64,000 nt of DNA from JAZSMJ01 sp045535815 (GTDB lineage Bacteria; Bacillota; Clostridia; Oscillospirales; CAG-272). Numbering within the stretch: position 1 is the first letter of the stretch; every line of letters starts with the position of its first letter. Position numbers and translations under genes: made by a program. Positions 35,745 to 44,556 of this stretch are shown in pieces. The notes beneath the pieces were generated by a model that was given only the letters and a program-made list of their open reading frames with translations, was not told where the DNA came from and ran no database searches. The DNA lies in the NCBI GenBank assembly GCA_045535815.1, contig JAZSMJ010000006.1, forward strand, positions 7,791 to 71,790, read 5' to 3'.

Positions 35745-36667
35745 TTTAATCTATTCCTCATTATAAAATTATTTGCGTTTTTATAAAAAATCTTTTCTAC
35801 AGCATCTTGGCTGTAATGCTTTAACATTTCCTCATATATGTAAGATATGCTTTCAATTCCGTTTATTCCGCTTGGCTTTGTATCAATACCGTCAAAGTCG
35901 CATCCGAAGCATAAAATATCCTCTCCACCAAGGGAAAGATAATGCTCGATATGCCTTAAAACGTCAGTGACATCGACCGAAATACCGATAGCATCTCCGT
36001 TTTCCTTTAAATGCTGTGGAGCCATACTGATTCCAACAAGACCGCCACAGGCCTTTACGGTTAAAAACATATCGTCGGTCAAATTGCGTGAATGCTCGCA
36101 TACCGTGCGAGAGTTTGAATGTGTCGCAACAAACGGCTTATGCCTTTCTTTTGATATTTCTGCGGTTTGGTAAAACATTTTATCGGATGCGTGCGACACG
36201 TCTGGTATTATACCGATATCAAAGCATTGATCTAAAACCTTAAATCCAAAATCGGTAAATCCACTTGAAACGTTATGAGCACCGCCTATACAGCACTCAT
36301 CCTGCCATACAAGCGTAAGAAATCTTACGCCTTTTTCAAACAGCGTGTTTAATCTTTCAATCTTTCCGGACAAAAGCTTTCCGCCTTCTACGGCAAGAAT
36401 ATAAGAAAAATTCTTATGTTCCGAGGCAAAAGCCGTCAGCTCTTTTTCGGTATGATCAAGAATATTTATAAACTGTTCAAACGCTTGATCTTCGGAAAGG
36501 TTATGCTTGCTCCAAACCGCCAATATCTGAGTATATTGATCAAGCACGGGTATGCTTGAAAATGAGATATCAAGTGACTTATCATACAGTGATATCCTGT
36601 CAGTATAAGCTTTGTAAAGGGTGTCGCAATGCAGATCGAAATACTTAATATGCTTAGCGTGTATCAT
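35741..36667 (-). CDS. Membrane dipeptidase (peptidase M19)
   Basis: 308 residues. Renal dipeptidase family: FDLHCDTLYKAY (metal His-x-Asp), an AVEGG Glu, THSNSR, and FGCDFDGID near the end. Zinc metallopeptidase of dipeptides, usually cytosolic in bacteria despite the family name; no signal peptide is visible. Overlaps yraN upstream and thrC downstream by four bases each. Confidence 0.88.
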   Translation of the reverse strand: MIHAKHIKYFDLHCDTLYKAYTDRISLYDKSLDISFSSIPVLDQYTQILAVWSKHNLSEDQAFEQFINILDHTEKELTAFASEHKNFSYILAVEGGKLLSGKIERLNTLFEKGVRFLTLVWQDECCIGGAHNVSSGFTDFGFKVLDQCFDIGIIPDVSHASDKMFYQTAEISKERHKPFVATHSNSRTVCEHSRNLTDDMFLTVKACGGLVGISMAPQHLKENGDAIGISVDVTDVLRHIEHYLSLGGEDILCFGCDFDGIDTKPSGINGIESISYIYEEMLKHYSQDAVEKIFYKNANNFIMRNRLK

Positions 36668-37086
36668 TTTCCGTTTTCTCCAAAAGCGCCCTCAAAATAC
36701 TCAATGCGATAGTTTGGTTTATCTTCGGTTGAGTCAGGTTGTATATAAACCTCGCAAACGTCTATTCTGGGGCATTTTATTGAAGGGAAGTATCTTAGAT
36801 AGGTCTTGATAGAGAAAAGCATATGCTGTCTTTTTTGCGCATTGACTGCCTTTGAGGGCCGACCGTATTTGCTCATAGCATCAGAGACCGTTCTCGCCTT
36901 CACTTCGACAAAAATAATATATTGGGCGTTTTCGGCAATTATGTCGAGCTCTCCGTGTGATGTGTAATAGTTCCTGCGTACTATCTTATAGCCGTTTTTT
37001 ACTAAATAATCGCAGACCCATCCCTCACATATGTTTCCTATAGCACGGTGGCTCTTATTTTTAAAGCCGTTATTTGAGATACTCAT
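36664..37086 (-). CDS. YraN/UPF0102 family endonuclease-like protein
   Basis: 140 residues. UPF0102 core: GNICEGWVCDYLVKNGYKIVRRNYYTSHGELDIIAENAQYIIFVEVKAR, that is an E-x(n)-GELD-x(n)-EVK restriction-like nuclease motif. Function unproven; often next to rnhB, as here, where start and stop share 37086. Confidence 0.88.
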   Translation of the reverse strand: MSISNNGFKNKSHRAIGNICEGWVCDYLVKNGYKIVRRNYYTSHGELDIIAENAQYIIFVEVKARTVSDAMSKYGRPSKAVNAQKRQHMLFSIKTYLRYFPSIKCPRIDVCEVYIQPDSTEDKPNYRIEYFEGAFGENGK

Positions 37087-37691
37087 CAGTTATCCTTATC
37101 AAGAAACTTCAGAAAAGTTTTTCTGTGTATAGGAAGCACTCCGTATGTACGGATAGCATTCATATGATCCTTTGTCGGATAGCCCTTATGCTTTGCAAAT
37201 CCGTATTCGGGATATTTTTCGTCAAACTCAATAAGCAGTCTGTCTCTTGCGACCTTGGCAAGAACCGAGGCTGCGGCAATGCTTTGAGATTTAGCATCTC
37301 CGCCTATAACGGGGATTGCTTTTATAGGAAAGTCTCTTGCTATATTTCCGTCAACAAGAACGAGATCGGGGGTGGGAGTAAGCTCCGATACTGCTCGTCT
37401 CATTGCGAGCTGAGCTGCATTTAAAATATTTAAGCTATCTATTTCTTCAACTGTAGCAAACCGTATGGAATATGATACTGCCGACTCTTTAATAACGTCA
37501 AAAAGATATTCACGTTTTTTCTCTGACAGCTTTTTGGAATCGTTAAGGCCGTCAATAATTAATCCCTCGGGAAGGATAACCGCAGCAGCTGATACGGGAC
37601 CTGCAAGAGGGCCTCTTCCTGCCTCATCAGTGCCTGAAACGATACCGTACCCGTCGCTTATAAACTGTTTTTCAAAATCAAGATCAAGCAT
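37086..37691 (-). CDS. rnhB: Ribonuclease HII
   Basis: 201 residues from ATG 37689-37691, with GAGGTG in the ylqF end as ribosome site (frame to 37703 possible). Catalytic GTDEAGRGPLAGPVSAAAVI, DSKKLSEKKRE, VDGNI and GDAKSQSIAAASVLAK motifs. Removes ribonucleotides and RNA primers from DNA hybrids. Overlaps ylqF by eight bases. Confidence 0.95.
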   Translation of the reverse strand: MLDLDFEKQFISDGYGIVSGTDEAGRGPLAGPVSAAAVILPEGLIIDGLNDSKKLSEKKREYLFDVIKESAVSYSIRFATVEEIDSLNILNAAQLAMRRAVSELTPTPDLVLVDGNIARDFPIKAIPVIGGDAKSQSIAAASVLAKVARDRLLIEFDEKYPEYGFAKHKGYPTKDHMNAIRTYGVLPIHRKTFLKFLDKDN

Positions 37692-38553
37692 TTGGCACCT
37701 CAAGCGAGATCCTGCCTATTTTAGCTCCTCTGAATTCATCAAGAAGCACTGCCGCAGTTCTCTCGTAATTTATTTCACCGCCCGATATAAGAAAACCTCT
37801 TTTTCTGCCGATAGCTTCAAAAAGCTCCCAATCCTGAAGATCCTCGTACTGAGACATATCTCCTAACTTGTATCTTTCGGATAAAAGCTCAGGATAGCTT
37901 TTTCTTAATCTTCCGCAAAGAATAATTGCAATGCTTTCAGTATCGAGAATATTATCCTTGATTGCACCGGTAACGGCAAGATTTTCTCCAACGGTCTGAT
38001 CTTCAAATTTAGGCCACAGAACTCCGGGCATATCCATAAGCGTAAGCCCAACGTTTGTCGGGATCCACTGCTTATTAACGGTGACACCAGGTCTATCCTC
38101 GACCCTTGCTTTTTTAGATCCGGCAAGGCGGTTTATCAAGGATGATTTTCCAACATTAGGAATTCCGACTACCATAGCTTTGAGCGAACGTCCCGTCATA
38201 CCCTTGGATTCGTAGCGTTCAACCTTTTCTGACAGAAGGGAACGCACCGCCTCCGGTATATCATCCATACCTGCACCGGTAACACTGTCAATAAATATGC
38301 AACTGCGAGAGCTTTTTTGATAATAGTTTCTCCATCTGTTGCTGACCGAAGGATCAGCAAGCGAGGATTTGCTTAAAACGGTAAGAAGCGGTTTGTTTTC
38401 TGTAAGCTTCATTATTTCAGGGTTTTCGGAGCTTTGAGGTATTCTTGCGTCAAGAACCTCGATAACAACGTCTACCAAAGATAGATTCTCTTTAATGAGA
38501 CGTCTTGTTTTAGCCATATGCCCCGGGAACCACTGTATATTTTGAGAAGGCAT
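37684..38553 (-). CDS. rbgA: Ribosome biogenesis GTPase YlqF/RbgA
   Basis: 289 residues, circularly permuted GTPase: start IQWFPGHMAKTRRL, G4-like LSKSSLA early, then G1 GIPNVGKSSLINRLAG, and DMPGVLWPKF as G3. Assembles the 50S subunit. RBS AAAGGACATATAAA before ATG. Note Ser replaces the usual Asn in the NKxD-type motif (LSKSSLAD). Confidence 0.93.
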   Translation of the reverse strand: MPSQNIQWFPGHMAKTRRLIKENLSLVDVVIEVLDARIPQSSENPEIMKLTENKPLLTVLSKSSLADPSVSNRWRNYYQKSSRSCIFIDSVTGAGMDDIPEAVRSLLSEKVERYESKGMTGRSLKAMVVGIPNVGKSSLINRLAGSKKARVEDRPGVTVNKQWIPTNVGLTLMDMPGVLWPKFEDQTVGENLAVTGAIKDNILDTESIAIILCGRLRKSYPELLSERYKLGDMSQYEDLQDWELFEAIGRKRGFLISGGEINYERTAAVLLDEFRGAKIGRISLEVPNA

Positions 38554-38574
38554 TTTATATGTCCTTTCAGAGAT

Positions 38575-39162
38575 TCAGTTATATAATGATCCGAACTTGC
38601 TTAATGGGAATATACGGAAATTTGCTTTTCCGACAACGTATCTCTCGTCAATAAATCCAACGTCTGAGCTTCTGCTGTCAAGAGAGCCGTTTCTGTTATC
38701 TCCCATAACGAAAAGAGTATCATCCGGAACTGTAAACGTTTCCGGCAGGTAGTTTGACGGGTTCATAATCTTGCCGAGGATATAATTTATATAATCCTCC
38801 TCGAGCGTTATGCCGTCAACGGTGACCTTCCAGTTAAAATAGTCGATGGTGACCTCTTGACCTTCGGTTGCAATTACTCTTTTGATAATAGGCTCGTCAA
38901 AGCCGAGCGGCTTTGATTGAGCAACGATAATATCGCCCTGCTTGGGAGTATAGAGCAGATCTGAAATTATAAGAACGTCGTTTTCTTCAAGTGTAGGTAC
39001 CATGGAAGAGCCTACGACCGGAGAATGTCGTGCAATAAACGTTATTATCAGAAATACAACGGTAAATGAAACGGCAAATAATTCGATCCATTCAAAGATT
39101 CCGGTAACAGCGCTTGATAAGCGTTTGCTGTTCGTTTCTTTGTTTTCTGAGCAGTTGTTCAT
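38575..39162 (-). CDS. lepB: Type I signal peptidase
   Basis: 195 residues. Single N-terminal membrane helix (LFAVSFTVVFLIITFIA, about 28-44), catalytic S53 in GSSMVPTL and K94 in IIKRVIATEGQ, and C-terminal GDNRNGSLDSR. Cleaves signal peptides outside the membrane. Sits between the ApgM-like gene and rbgA. Confidence 0.95.
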   Translation of the reverse strand: MNNCSENKETNSKRLSSAVTGIFEWIELFAVSFTVVFLIITFIARHSPVVGSSMVPTLEENDVLIISDLLYTPKQGDIIVAQSKPLGFDEPIIKRVIATEGQEVTIDYFNWKVTVDGITLEEDYINYILGKIMNPSNYLPETFTVPDDTLFVMGDNRNGSLDSRSSDVGFIDERYVVGKANFRIFPLSKFGSLYN

Positions 39163-39175
39163 AATAAAGCTCCTT

Positions 39176-40372
39176 TTATTTGATCATATAACTGAGAAGA
39201 TCGTATCCGTTTGGAATATAAAGACCTGCTTTTTCAGCATCATCCTCGCAGAAGCAATCGATTCCGTTGCTTTCTTCATTGCTCGAATAAATTATAAACG
39301 GTACGGGCTCGCTTGAATGTGTGCGCAGGCAAATGGGTGTAGGATGATCGGGAAGAATAAGAATCTTGAAATCTTCACCGCTATTCTTTAAATACTCGTA
39401 AACAGGTGCAAGTATCTTCTTGTCGATAAGCTCTATGGAAAGAACCTTGTTTTCAAGCTCGTGTCTGTGACCGCACTCATCCGGAGCTTCAACGTGGATG
39501 TAAACGAAGTCACGACCTCGTTTGAAAGCATCTATAGCAGCATCAGCCTTGCCCTTGTAGTTAGTGTGAACGTTTCCGGTTGCACCCTCTACGTCTATAG
39601 ATTCGAGACCGGCGCATATGCCTATACCCTTGATAAGATCGACAGCGGAAATTACCGTACCGTCAAGCCCCCATTTTTCTTTGAAGCAGGGAAGAGCGGG
39701 CTTCTTACCGGGGCTCCAGAACCATGCAGAGTTTGCAGGCTTTAATCCTCTTTTGCGTCTAGCTTCATTTACGGGATGATTTGAAAGGATCTCGTAGCTC
39801 CTTTTCATCATTGAAAGGAAGGGCTCGGGCGGAAGATTGTCGCCTATGCATTTACCGATTATATCGTGAGGACGCATAAAGTCCTTAAAATCGGGTGCGT
39901 TTTTCCAGATAAGGCAGTGTCGGTAGCTTACTCCCGTGTAAAACTTCTTTATTTCATCTCCGAGCGCTTCATCAAGTGCACGAATAAGCTCATCTGCCTC
40001 GGGGGTGGTTATTTCATCTGCACTGTGGTCTATCATCAGCTTCTGCTCGTAAGGAGTATCGTCATCCGATACTGTAACGACGTTGCATCTGAAGGCAGTT
40101 TCATCGGGCTGCATATCTATCCCCATGCTTACAGCCTCAAGCGGAGAGCGCCCCTTGGAATATATTTTGGGATCATAGGAAAGAACTGCAATATTGGCAG
40201 TATCGCTTTCGGGCACCATGCCGTTTGGAACGTTGAGAACAGTTCCTGCAAGAGACGTCTTTGCAAGCATATCAGTTGTAGGCTTATCGGCCACCTGAAG
40301 CGGAGTTTTTCCTCCGAGCTCATCTATTTTATAATCTGCAGCTCCGTCACAGAGCAACACCAAGTATTTCAT
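39176..40372 (-). CDS. ApgM-like alkaline-phosphatase-superfamily protein, proposed homoserine kinase
   Basis: 398 residues from ATG 40370-40372 (AGGAGTTTTAAAT upstream). Start MKYLVLLCDGAADYKIDELGGKTPLQ, then SDTANIAVLSYDPK (Ser/Thr-Asn metal site), GRSPLEAVSMG, HVEAPDECGHRHE and LPDHPTPICLRTH. This is the archaeal-type 2,3-BPG-independent phosphoglycerate mutase fold, in the subgroup that has been proposed to act as homoserine kinase (TIGR02535). Being first gene of the operon that ends with thrC favours that. Phosphoglycerate mutase activity cannot be excluded. Confidence 0.82.
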   Translation of the reverse strand: MKYLVLLCDGAADYKIDELGGKTPLQVADKPTTDMLAKTSLAGTVLNVPNGMVPESDTANIAVLSYDPKIYSKGRSPLEAVSMGIDMQPDETAFRCNVVTVSDDDTPYEQKLMIDHSADEITTPEADELIRALDEALGDEIKKFYTGVSYRHCLIWKNAPDFKDFMRPHDIIGKCIGDNLPPEPFLSMMKRSYEILSNHPVNEARRKRGLKPANSAWFWSPGKKPALPCFKEKWGLDGTVISAVDLIKGIGICAGLESIDVEGATGNVHTNYKGKADAAIDAFKRGRDFVYIHVEAPDECGHRHELENKVLSIELIDKKILAPVYEYLKNSGEDFKILILPDHPTPICLRTHSSEPVPFIIYSSNEESNGIDCFCEDDAEKAGLYIPNGYDLLSYMIK

Positions 40373-40412
40373 ATTTAAAACTCCTAACAAGTAGTATTAT
40401 TATTAATAATAT

Positions 40413-40441
40413 ATTATATCATATACTCTTGCGATTAGCAA
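40413..40441 (-). promoter_or_regulatory. Sigma-A promoter for the apgM-lepB-...-thrC operon
   Basis: Minus strand: -35 TTGCTA (40436-40441), 17-bp spacer, -10 TATAAT (40413-40418), about 40 bases before the ATG. No T-box or attenuator was recognised in the short leader. Confidence 0.6.
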
Positions 40442-40489
40442 GCAATTTTTTACTATAAAATTAAGTTTTCCAAAAATAACAAATTCTTC

Positions 40490-40518
40490 TTGTAAAATTA
40501 TGAAAGAAGTCATATAAT
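40490..40518 (+). promoter_or_regulatory. Sigma-A promoter for coaE
   Basis: -35 TTGTAA (40490-40495), 17-bp spacer, -10 TATAAT (40513-40518), 33 bases before the GTG start. Confidence 0.65.
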
Positions 40519-40551
40519 ATATAATAGTATCCTCGATATGGAGGTTTCGTA

Positions 40552-41148
40552 GTGATAACACTTGGAATAACGGGCGGAATCGGAAGCGGAAAAAGCTATA
40601 TAGCAAAAAAGTTTGCCTCTCTCGGAATAATGGGAATAGATACTGACCGTGTATCAAAAGAGATATATCTCAGCGGCAAGCCTTGTTACCGTGAGCTTTT
40701 GGATTTTTTCGGACAAGAAATATTGTCGCCTGACGGTGAGATATCAAGGCCTAAGCTTTCAGAGATAGTTTTCTCGGATGACGCAAAAAGAAAAAAGTTA
40801 AACGAAATTACGCATAAATATATTCTTGACGAATGCCGAGCTTTCCTTTCTGAAAGGGCAAAAAGCGGTGACAAGGTAGCATACGTTGAAGCTCCGCTTC
40901 TTTATGAAAGCGGATTTGATAAAGAATGTGACTTCGTTTGTGCGGTTATTGCAGATGAAGATGCAAGAATTCACCGTATAGTAAAGCGTGACGGTATAAG
41001 CGCACAAGAGGCTAAGTTAAAAATACAAAAACAAAAATCGAATGATTTTTTTAGGAAAAATGCAGATTTTGTGATAGAAAACGGTCTTCATCAAGAGGTT
41101 GAAGATTCAGTTCGTGAAGTCTTGAACCAAATATTGACCGAGCGGTAA
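40552..41148 (+). CDS. coaE: Dephospho-CoA kinase
   Basis: 198 residues. P-loop GITGGIGSGKSYIAKKFA, IDTDRVSKEIY, and YVEAPLLYESGFDKECD, then RDGISAQEAKLKIQKQ. Last step of CoA synthesis. GTG start with GGAGG seven bases upstream. Followed after four bases by a lytic transglycosylase gene. Confidence 0.95.
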   Translation: MITLGITGGIGSGKSYIAKKFASLGIMGIDTDRVSKEIYLSGKPCYRELLDFFGQEILSPDGEISRPKLSEIVFSDDAKRKKLNEITHKYILDECRAFLSERAKSGDKVAYVEAPLLYESGFDKECDFVCAVIADEDARIHRIVKRDGISAQEAKLKIQKQKSNDFFRKNADFVIENGLHQEVEDSVREVLNQILTER

Positions 41149-41152
41149 TTTA

Positions 41153-41755
41153 ATGATTGCACCATCCTACAGAAAGCATATTTTAACCGTAATAACGGTG
41201 CTAATATTTCTTGCATTAACGACCGTTGCAGCCGTGCTTTTCGGCAACATCAAGCAAGCTGTTGAAATTAAGATGTATCCAATACATTACAGCAGTCTTG
41301 TTGAAAAATATTCAAAAGAATACGACGTTCCGCCCCACCTTGTTTATGCTGTTATAAAAACGGAGAGCTCTTTTTCAAAGGATGCGCTATCACATGCAGG
41401 TGCTATTGGACTTATGCAGATAACCGAGGATACGTTTTATTGGCTTGAGGGCAAAACGGGAGACGAGTATCCGCTTGATATGCTGTATGACAGTGAGGTC
41501 AATATCCGATACGGAGTATTTTTGCTTTCTATACTTTATGACCGCTTCGGCACGTGGAGCACATCATGCGCTGCATATAATGCAGGGATGAACAGAGTCA
41601 GCACTTGGCTTGATGACAAAAGGTATTCCTCTGACGGAATTACTCTTCATAACATACCGATAGAAGAAACCAAAAACTATATTAAAAAAGTAAAAGCTGC
41701 CCTTGATATGTATGAAAAGCTTTACTGTTCAAGTGGCTGTATTGAATGGAAATAA
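41153..41755 (+). CDS. Lytic transglycosylase (SLT)
   Basis: 200 residues. N-terminal signal/anchor helix (HILTVITVLIFLALTTVAAVLF, about 9-30), then a goose-type SLT domain: YAVIKTESSFSKDALSHAGA with catalytic Glu, GLMQITEDTFYWL, NIRYGVFLLS and CAAYNAGMNRVSTWL. Cleaves peptidoglycan glycan strands, cell-surface located. Co-transcribed with coaE; RBS is weak. Confidence 0.92.
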   Translation: MIAPSYRKHILTVITVLIFLALTTVAAVLFGNIKQAVEIKMYPIHYSSLVEKYSKEYDVPPHLVYAVIKTESSFSKDALSHAGAIGLMQITEDTFYWLEGKTGDEYPLDMLYDSEVNIRYGVFLLSILYDRFGTWSTSCAAYNAGMNRVSTWLDDKRYSSDGITLHNIPIEETKNYIKKVKAALDMYEKLYCSSGCIEWK

Positions 41756-41783
41756 AAATAATCACATATAAGGAGAAAAAATC

Positions 41784-43175
41784 ATGGAAGAAAAAAACCA
41801 GGTACAGGAGCTGAAGGATCAGCTTTTTTACACTCCCAAAAACGTTTATTCAAAAGAAGGGATTGCAGATCAGATAATGGATTATGCTCAGGGTTATAAG
41901 ACGTATCTTGACCGTGCTAAAACCGAAAGAGAAGCTGTTAGATATTCTATCGAGCTTGCAGAAAAAAACGGATACGTTTGCTATAATTTCGGAGATAAAA
42001 TTGAAAAGGGCGGTAAATATTATTACAATAACAGAGATAAGAGCCTCTTCTTTTTCAAGATTGGAACACAGTCACCCGAAGAAGGAATATATATTTCTGC
42101 AGCACATATCGATTCTCCCAGACTTGACCTTAAGCAGTGCCCTGTATATGAGGATGGAGGAATGGGTTACTTCAAAACCCACTACTACGGCGGAATAAAG
42201 AAATATCAGTGGACTTCAATGCCGCTTGCAATTCACGGAAGCGTTGTGCTTTCTGATAACAGCAAGATCGATATAGTTATAGGTGAAGACGAAAACGATC
42301 CCGTTTTCTGTATAAACGACCTTCTTCCTCATCTTGCAAAGGATCAGATGGCAAAAACTCTTGCAGAGGGTATAACAGGCGAAGCTTTGAACGTTGTTGT
42401 AGGCTCAAGAGCTTATAACGACGAAGAGGGAGCGGACGCAATAAAGCTTAACGTTCTCAAGATACTTAACGATAAATACGGCATCAAGGAAGACGATTTC
42501 CTCAGCGCAGAGATCAACGTTGTTCCTGCTTTTAAAGCACGAGACATAGGTCTTGACAGAAGCCTTATTGGCGGATACGGACACGATGACAGAGTTTGCG
42601 CATATCCGGCTCTTACAGCTATCTTTGAATCTGATAGCAGTGACAAGAATCTCATGGTAGTTCTTGCTGATAAGGAAGAGATAGGAAGCGTTGGCAATAC
42701 AGGTATGCAGAGCAACGTATTTACCGATCTTATTGAAGAGATTGCTATTGCAATGGGAGCTAATCCGAGAGTAACAAGAATGAACTCAAAATGCTTATCT
42801 GCAGACGTTAACGCTGCCTATGACCCCAATTTTGCAGAGGTTTATGAAAGAAGAAACAGCGCATTTGTAAATCACGGTGTCGTTCTTTCAAAGTATACCG
42901 GTGCAAGAGGTAAATCCGGAACGTCAGATGCAAGTGCTGAATTCGTAGGATACGTTCGTTCAGTGCTTGACGCTGAAGGTGTTGTTTGGCAGACGGCAGA
43001 GCTCGGTAAGGTTGACCAGGGCGGCGGAGGAACGGTTGCGGCATATATCGCTAACCTCAACATCAACGTCGTTGACCTCGGAGTTCCCGTTCTTTCGATG
43101 CACGCTCCTTATGAGGTTATCTCTAAAGCAGATCTGTATATGACCCACAAGGCTTTTGCAGCCTTCAATAAATAA
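41784..43175 (+). CDS. M18 family aminopeptidase
   Basis: 463 residues. Zinc motifs: ISAAHIDSPRLDLK, DKEEIGSVGNTG and a last YDPNFAEVYE...HGVVLSKYTG, ending in PVLSMHAPYEVISKADLYMTHKAF with the final metal His. Tetrahedral cytosolic peptidase of the ApeA/ApeB type, acting on N-terminal residues. RBS AAGGAG precedes ATG. Confidence 0.92.
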   Translation: MEEKNQVQELKDQLFYTPKNVYSKEGIADQIMDYAQGYKTYLDRAKTEREAVRYSIELAEKNGYVCYNFGDKIEKGGKYYYNNRDKSLFFFKIGTQSPEEGIYISAAHIDSPRLDLKQCPVYEDGGMGYFKTHYYGGIKKYQWTSMPLAIHGSVVLSDNSKIDIVIGEDENDPVFCINDLLPHLAKDQMAKTLAEGITGEALNVVVGSRAYNDEEGADAIKLNVLKILNDKYGIKEDDFLSAEINVVPAFKARDIGLDRSLIGGYGHDDRVCAYPALTAIFESDSSDKNLMVVLADKEEIGSVGNTGMQSNVFTDLIEEIAIAMGANPRVTRMNSKCLSADVNAAYDPNFAEVYERRNSAFVNHGVVLSKYTGARGKSGTSDASAEFVGYVRSVLDAEGVVWQTAELGKVDQGGGGTVAAYIANLNINVVDLGVPVLSMHAPYEVISKADLYMTHKAFAAFNK

Positions 43176-43180
43176 AACAA

Positions 43181-43205
43181 AAGGGAAGTGCTGATCACTT
43201 CCCTT
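43181..43205 (+). terminator. Hairpin between aminopeptidase and pepT
   Basis: AAGGGAAGTG-CTGAT-CACTTCCCTT, 10-bp stem. No T-run follows, so it may only stabilise or partly terminate the transcript. Confidence 0.5.
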
Positions 43206-43236
43206 AATGATATAAAATCGAAAAGGATAGATCAAA

Positions 43237-44460
43237 ATGAACGTTCTTGAAAGATTTCTCGAATATGTAAAAATACCGACAGTAAGCGATCCGTCGTGTG
43301 AAACGGTGCCTTCGACCGATAAACAGTTCGTGCTTGCCAAAAAGCTTGCGCAGGAGCTTGTTTCTATCGGAGCAGAGAATGTAGAATGTGACGATAAATG
43401 TTACGTTTACGGGGAAATTAAAGCCTCTGAAGGCTATGAAAATGCTCCAAGGATAGGATTTGTTGCTCATATGGATACAGCTCCGGATTTCTGCGGTGAT
43501 AACGTATCTCCAAAAGTTATCACAAACTACGACGGAGCGGATATACCTCTCGGAGATAGCGGAAGAACCCTATCATCAAAAGAATTTCCGCATCTGAAGA
43601 ATCTTTGCGGAAAAACACTTGTAGTCACCGACGGAACTACTCTTCTCGGCGGAGATGATAAGGCAGGAGTAGCCGAGATAATGACCGCCGTTGAAAAAAT
43701 AATATCAGAAGGTATACCGCACGGTAAGATCTCCATATGCTTTACTCCGGATGAGGAGATCGGAAGAGGAGCAGATGAATTTTCGATAGACCGTTTCGGT
43801 GCTGATTTTGCATATACCGTAGACGGTGGAAATATTTCCGAGGTAGAATACGAAAACTTCAATGCCTGCGGAGCAGTATATGAGGTTAGCGGCTTTAACG
43901 TTCATCCCGGCTCGTCAAAGGATACCATGATAAACGCTCAGCTCGTTGCAATGGAGATAAATTCGATGCTCCCCAAAGGTCAAACACCAAGAGATACCGA
44001 GGGATACGAGGGATTCTTCCATCTCTGTTCAATGGAGGGATGCGTTGAGAAAGCCACGCTTGAGTATATAATCAGAGACCACAGTGCTGAGAGATTTGAA
44101 GAAAGAAAGAGGATTCTTACTGATATAGCTGAAAAGATCAATGCTAAATACGGAGAGGGTACCGTAAAGCTTACCATCCGTGATCAGTACAGAAATATGG
44201 AGGAGATAATTAAGCAGCACTTCCATCTTATTGAAAATGCGCTTAGTGCCATAAGAAGCGTCGGAGAAGATGCACACACAGTTCCGATAAGAGGAGGCAC
44301 CGACGGAGCGAGACTCTCGTTTATGGGTCTTCCGTGCCCCAATATTGGCACCGGATGCTATGCCGGTCACGGTCCGTATGAGCACGCAGTCGTTGAAGAT
44401 ATGGAAAAGGTAGTCGATATAATTCTCGGAATTATTCAGCTCTATTCTCAAAAACAATAA
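43237..44460 (+). CDS. pepT: Tripeptide aminopeptidase PepT
   Basis: 407 residues, peptidase M20B. Metal site motifs: VAHMDTAPDFCG, TTLLGGDDKAGVAEIM, TPDEEIGRGADEF, YTVDGG, and the final GRTG...CYAGHGPYEHAV. Cytosolic release of N-terminal residues from tripeptides. RBS AAAGGATAGATCAAA. Possibly co-transcribed with the M18 gene. Confidence 0.94.
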   Translation: MNVLERFLEYVKIPTVSDPSCETVPSTDKQFVLAKKLAQELVSIGAENVECDDKCYVYGEIKASEGYENAPRIGFVAHMDTAPDFCGDNVSPKVITNYDGADIPLGDSGRTLSSKEFPHLKNLCGKTLVVTDGTTLLGGDDKAGVAEIMTAVEKIISEGIPHGKISICFTPDEEIGRGADEFSIDRFGADFAYTVDGGNISEVEYENFNACGAVYEVSGFNVHPGSSKDTMINAQLVAMEINSMLPKGQTPRDTEGYEGFFHLCSMEGCVEKATLEYIIRDHSAERFEERKRILTDIAEKINAKYGEGTVKLTIRDQYRNMEEIIKQHFHLIENALSAIRSVGEDAHTVPIRGGTDGARLSFMGLPCPNIGTGCYAGHGPYEHAVVEDMEKVVDIILGIIQLYSQKQ

Positions 44461-44506
44461 TTGTATGCTTTAATTAACAATAATCAATGTAAAATTTGAA
44501 CATATA

Positions 44507-44536
44507 ACAGCCTCGGTAGGAAACTACCGAGGCTGT
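44507..44536 (+). terminator. Terminator after pepT
   Basis: ACAGCCTCGGTAG-GAAA-CTACCGAGGCTGT, 13-bp stem, then TTGTAATA. It also faces the end of the regulator gene on the other strand. Confidence 0.85.
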
Positions 44537-44556
44537 TTGTAATATGGGACAATTAA

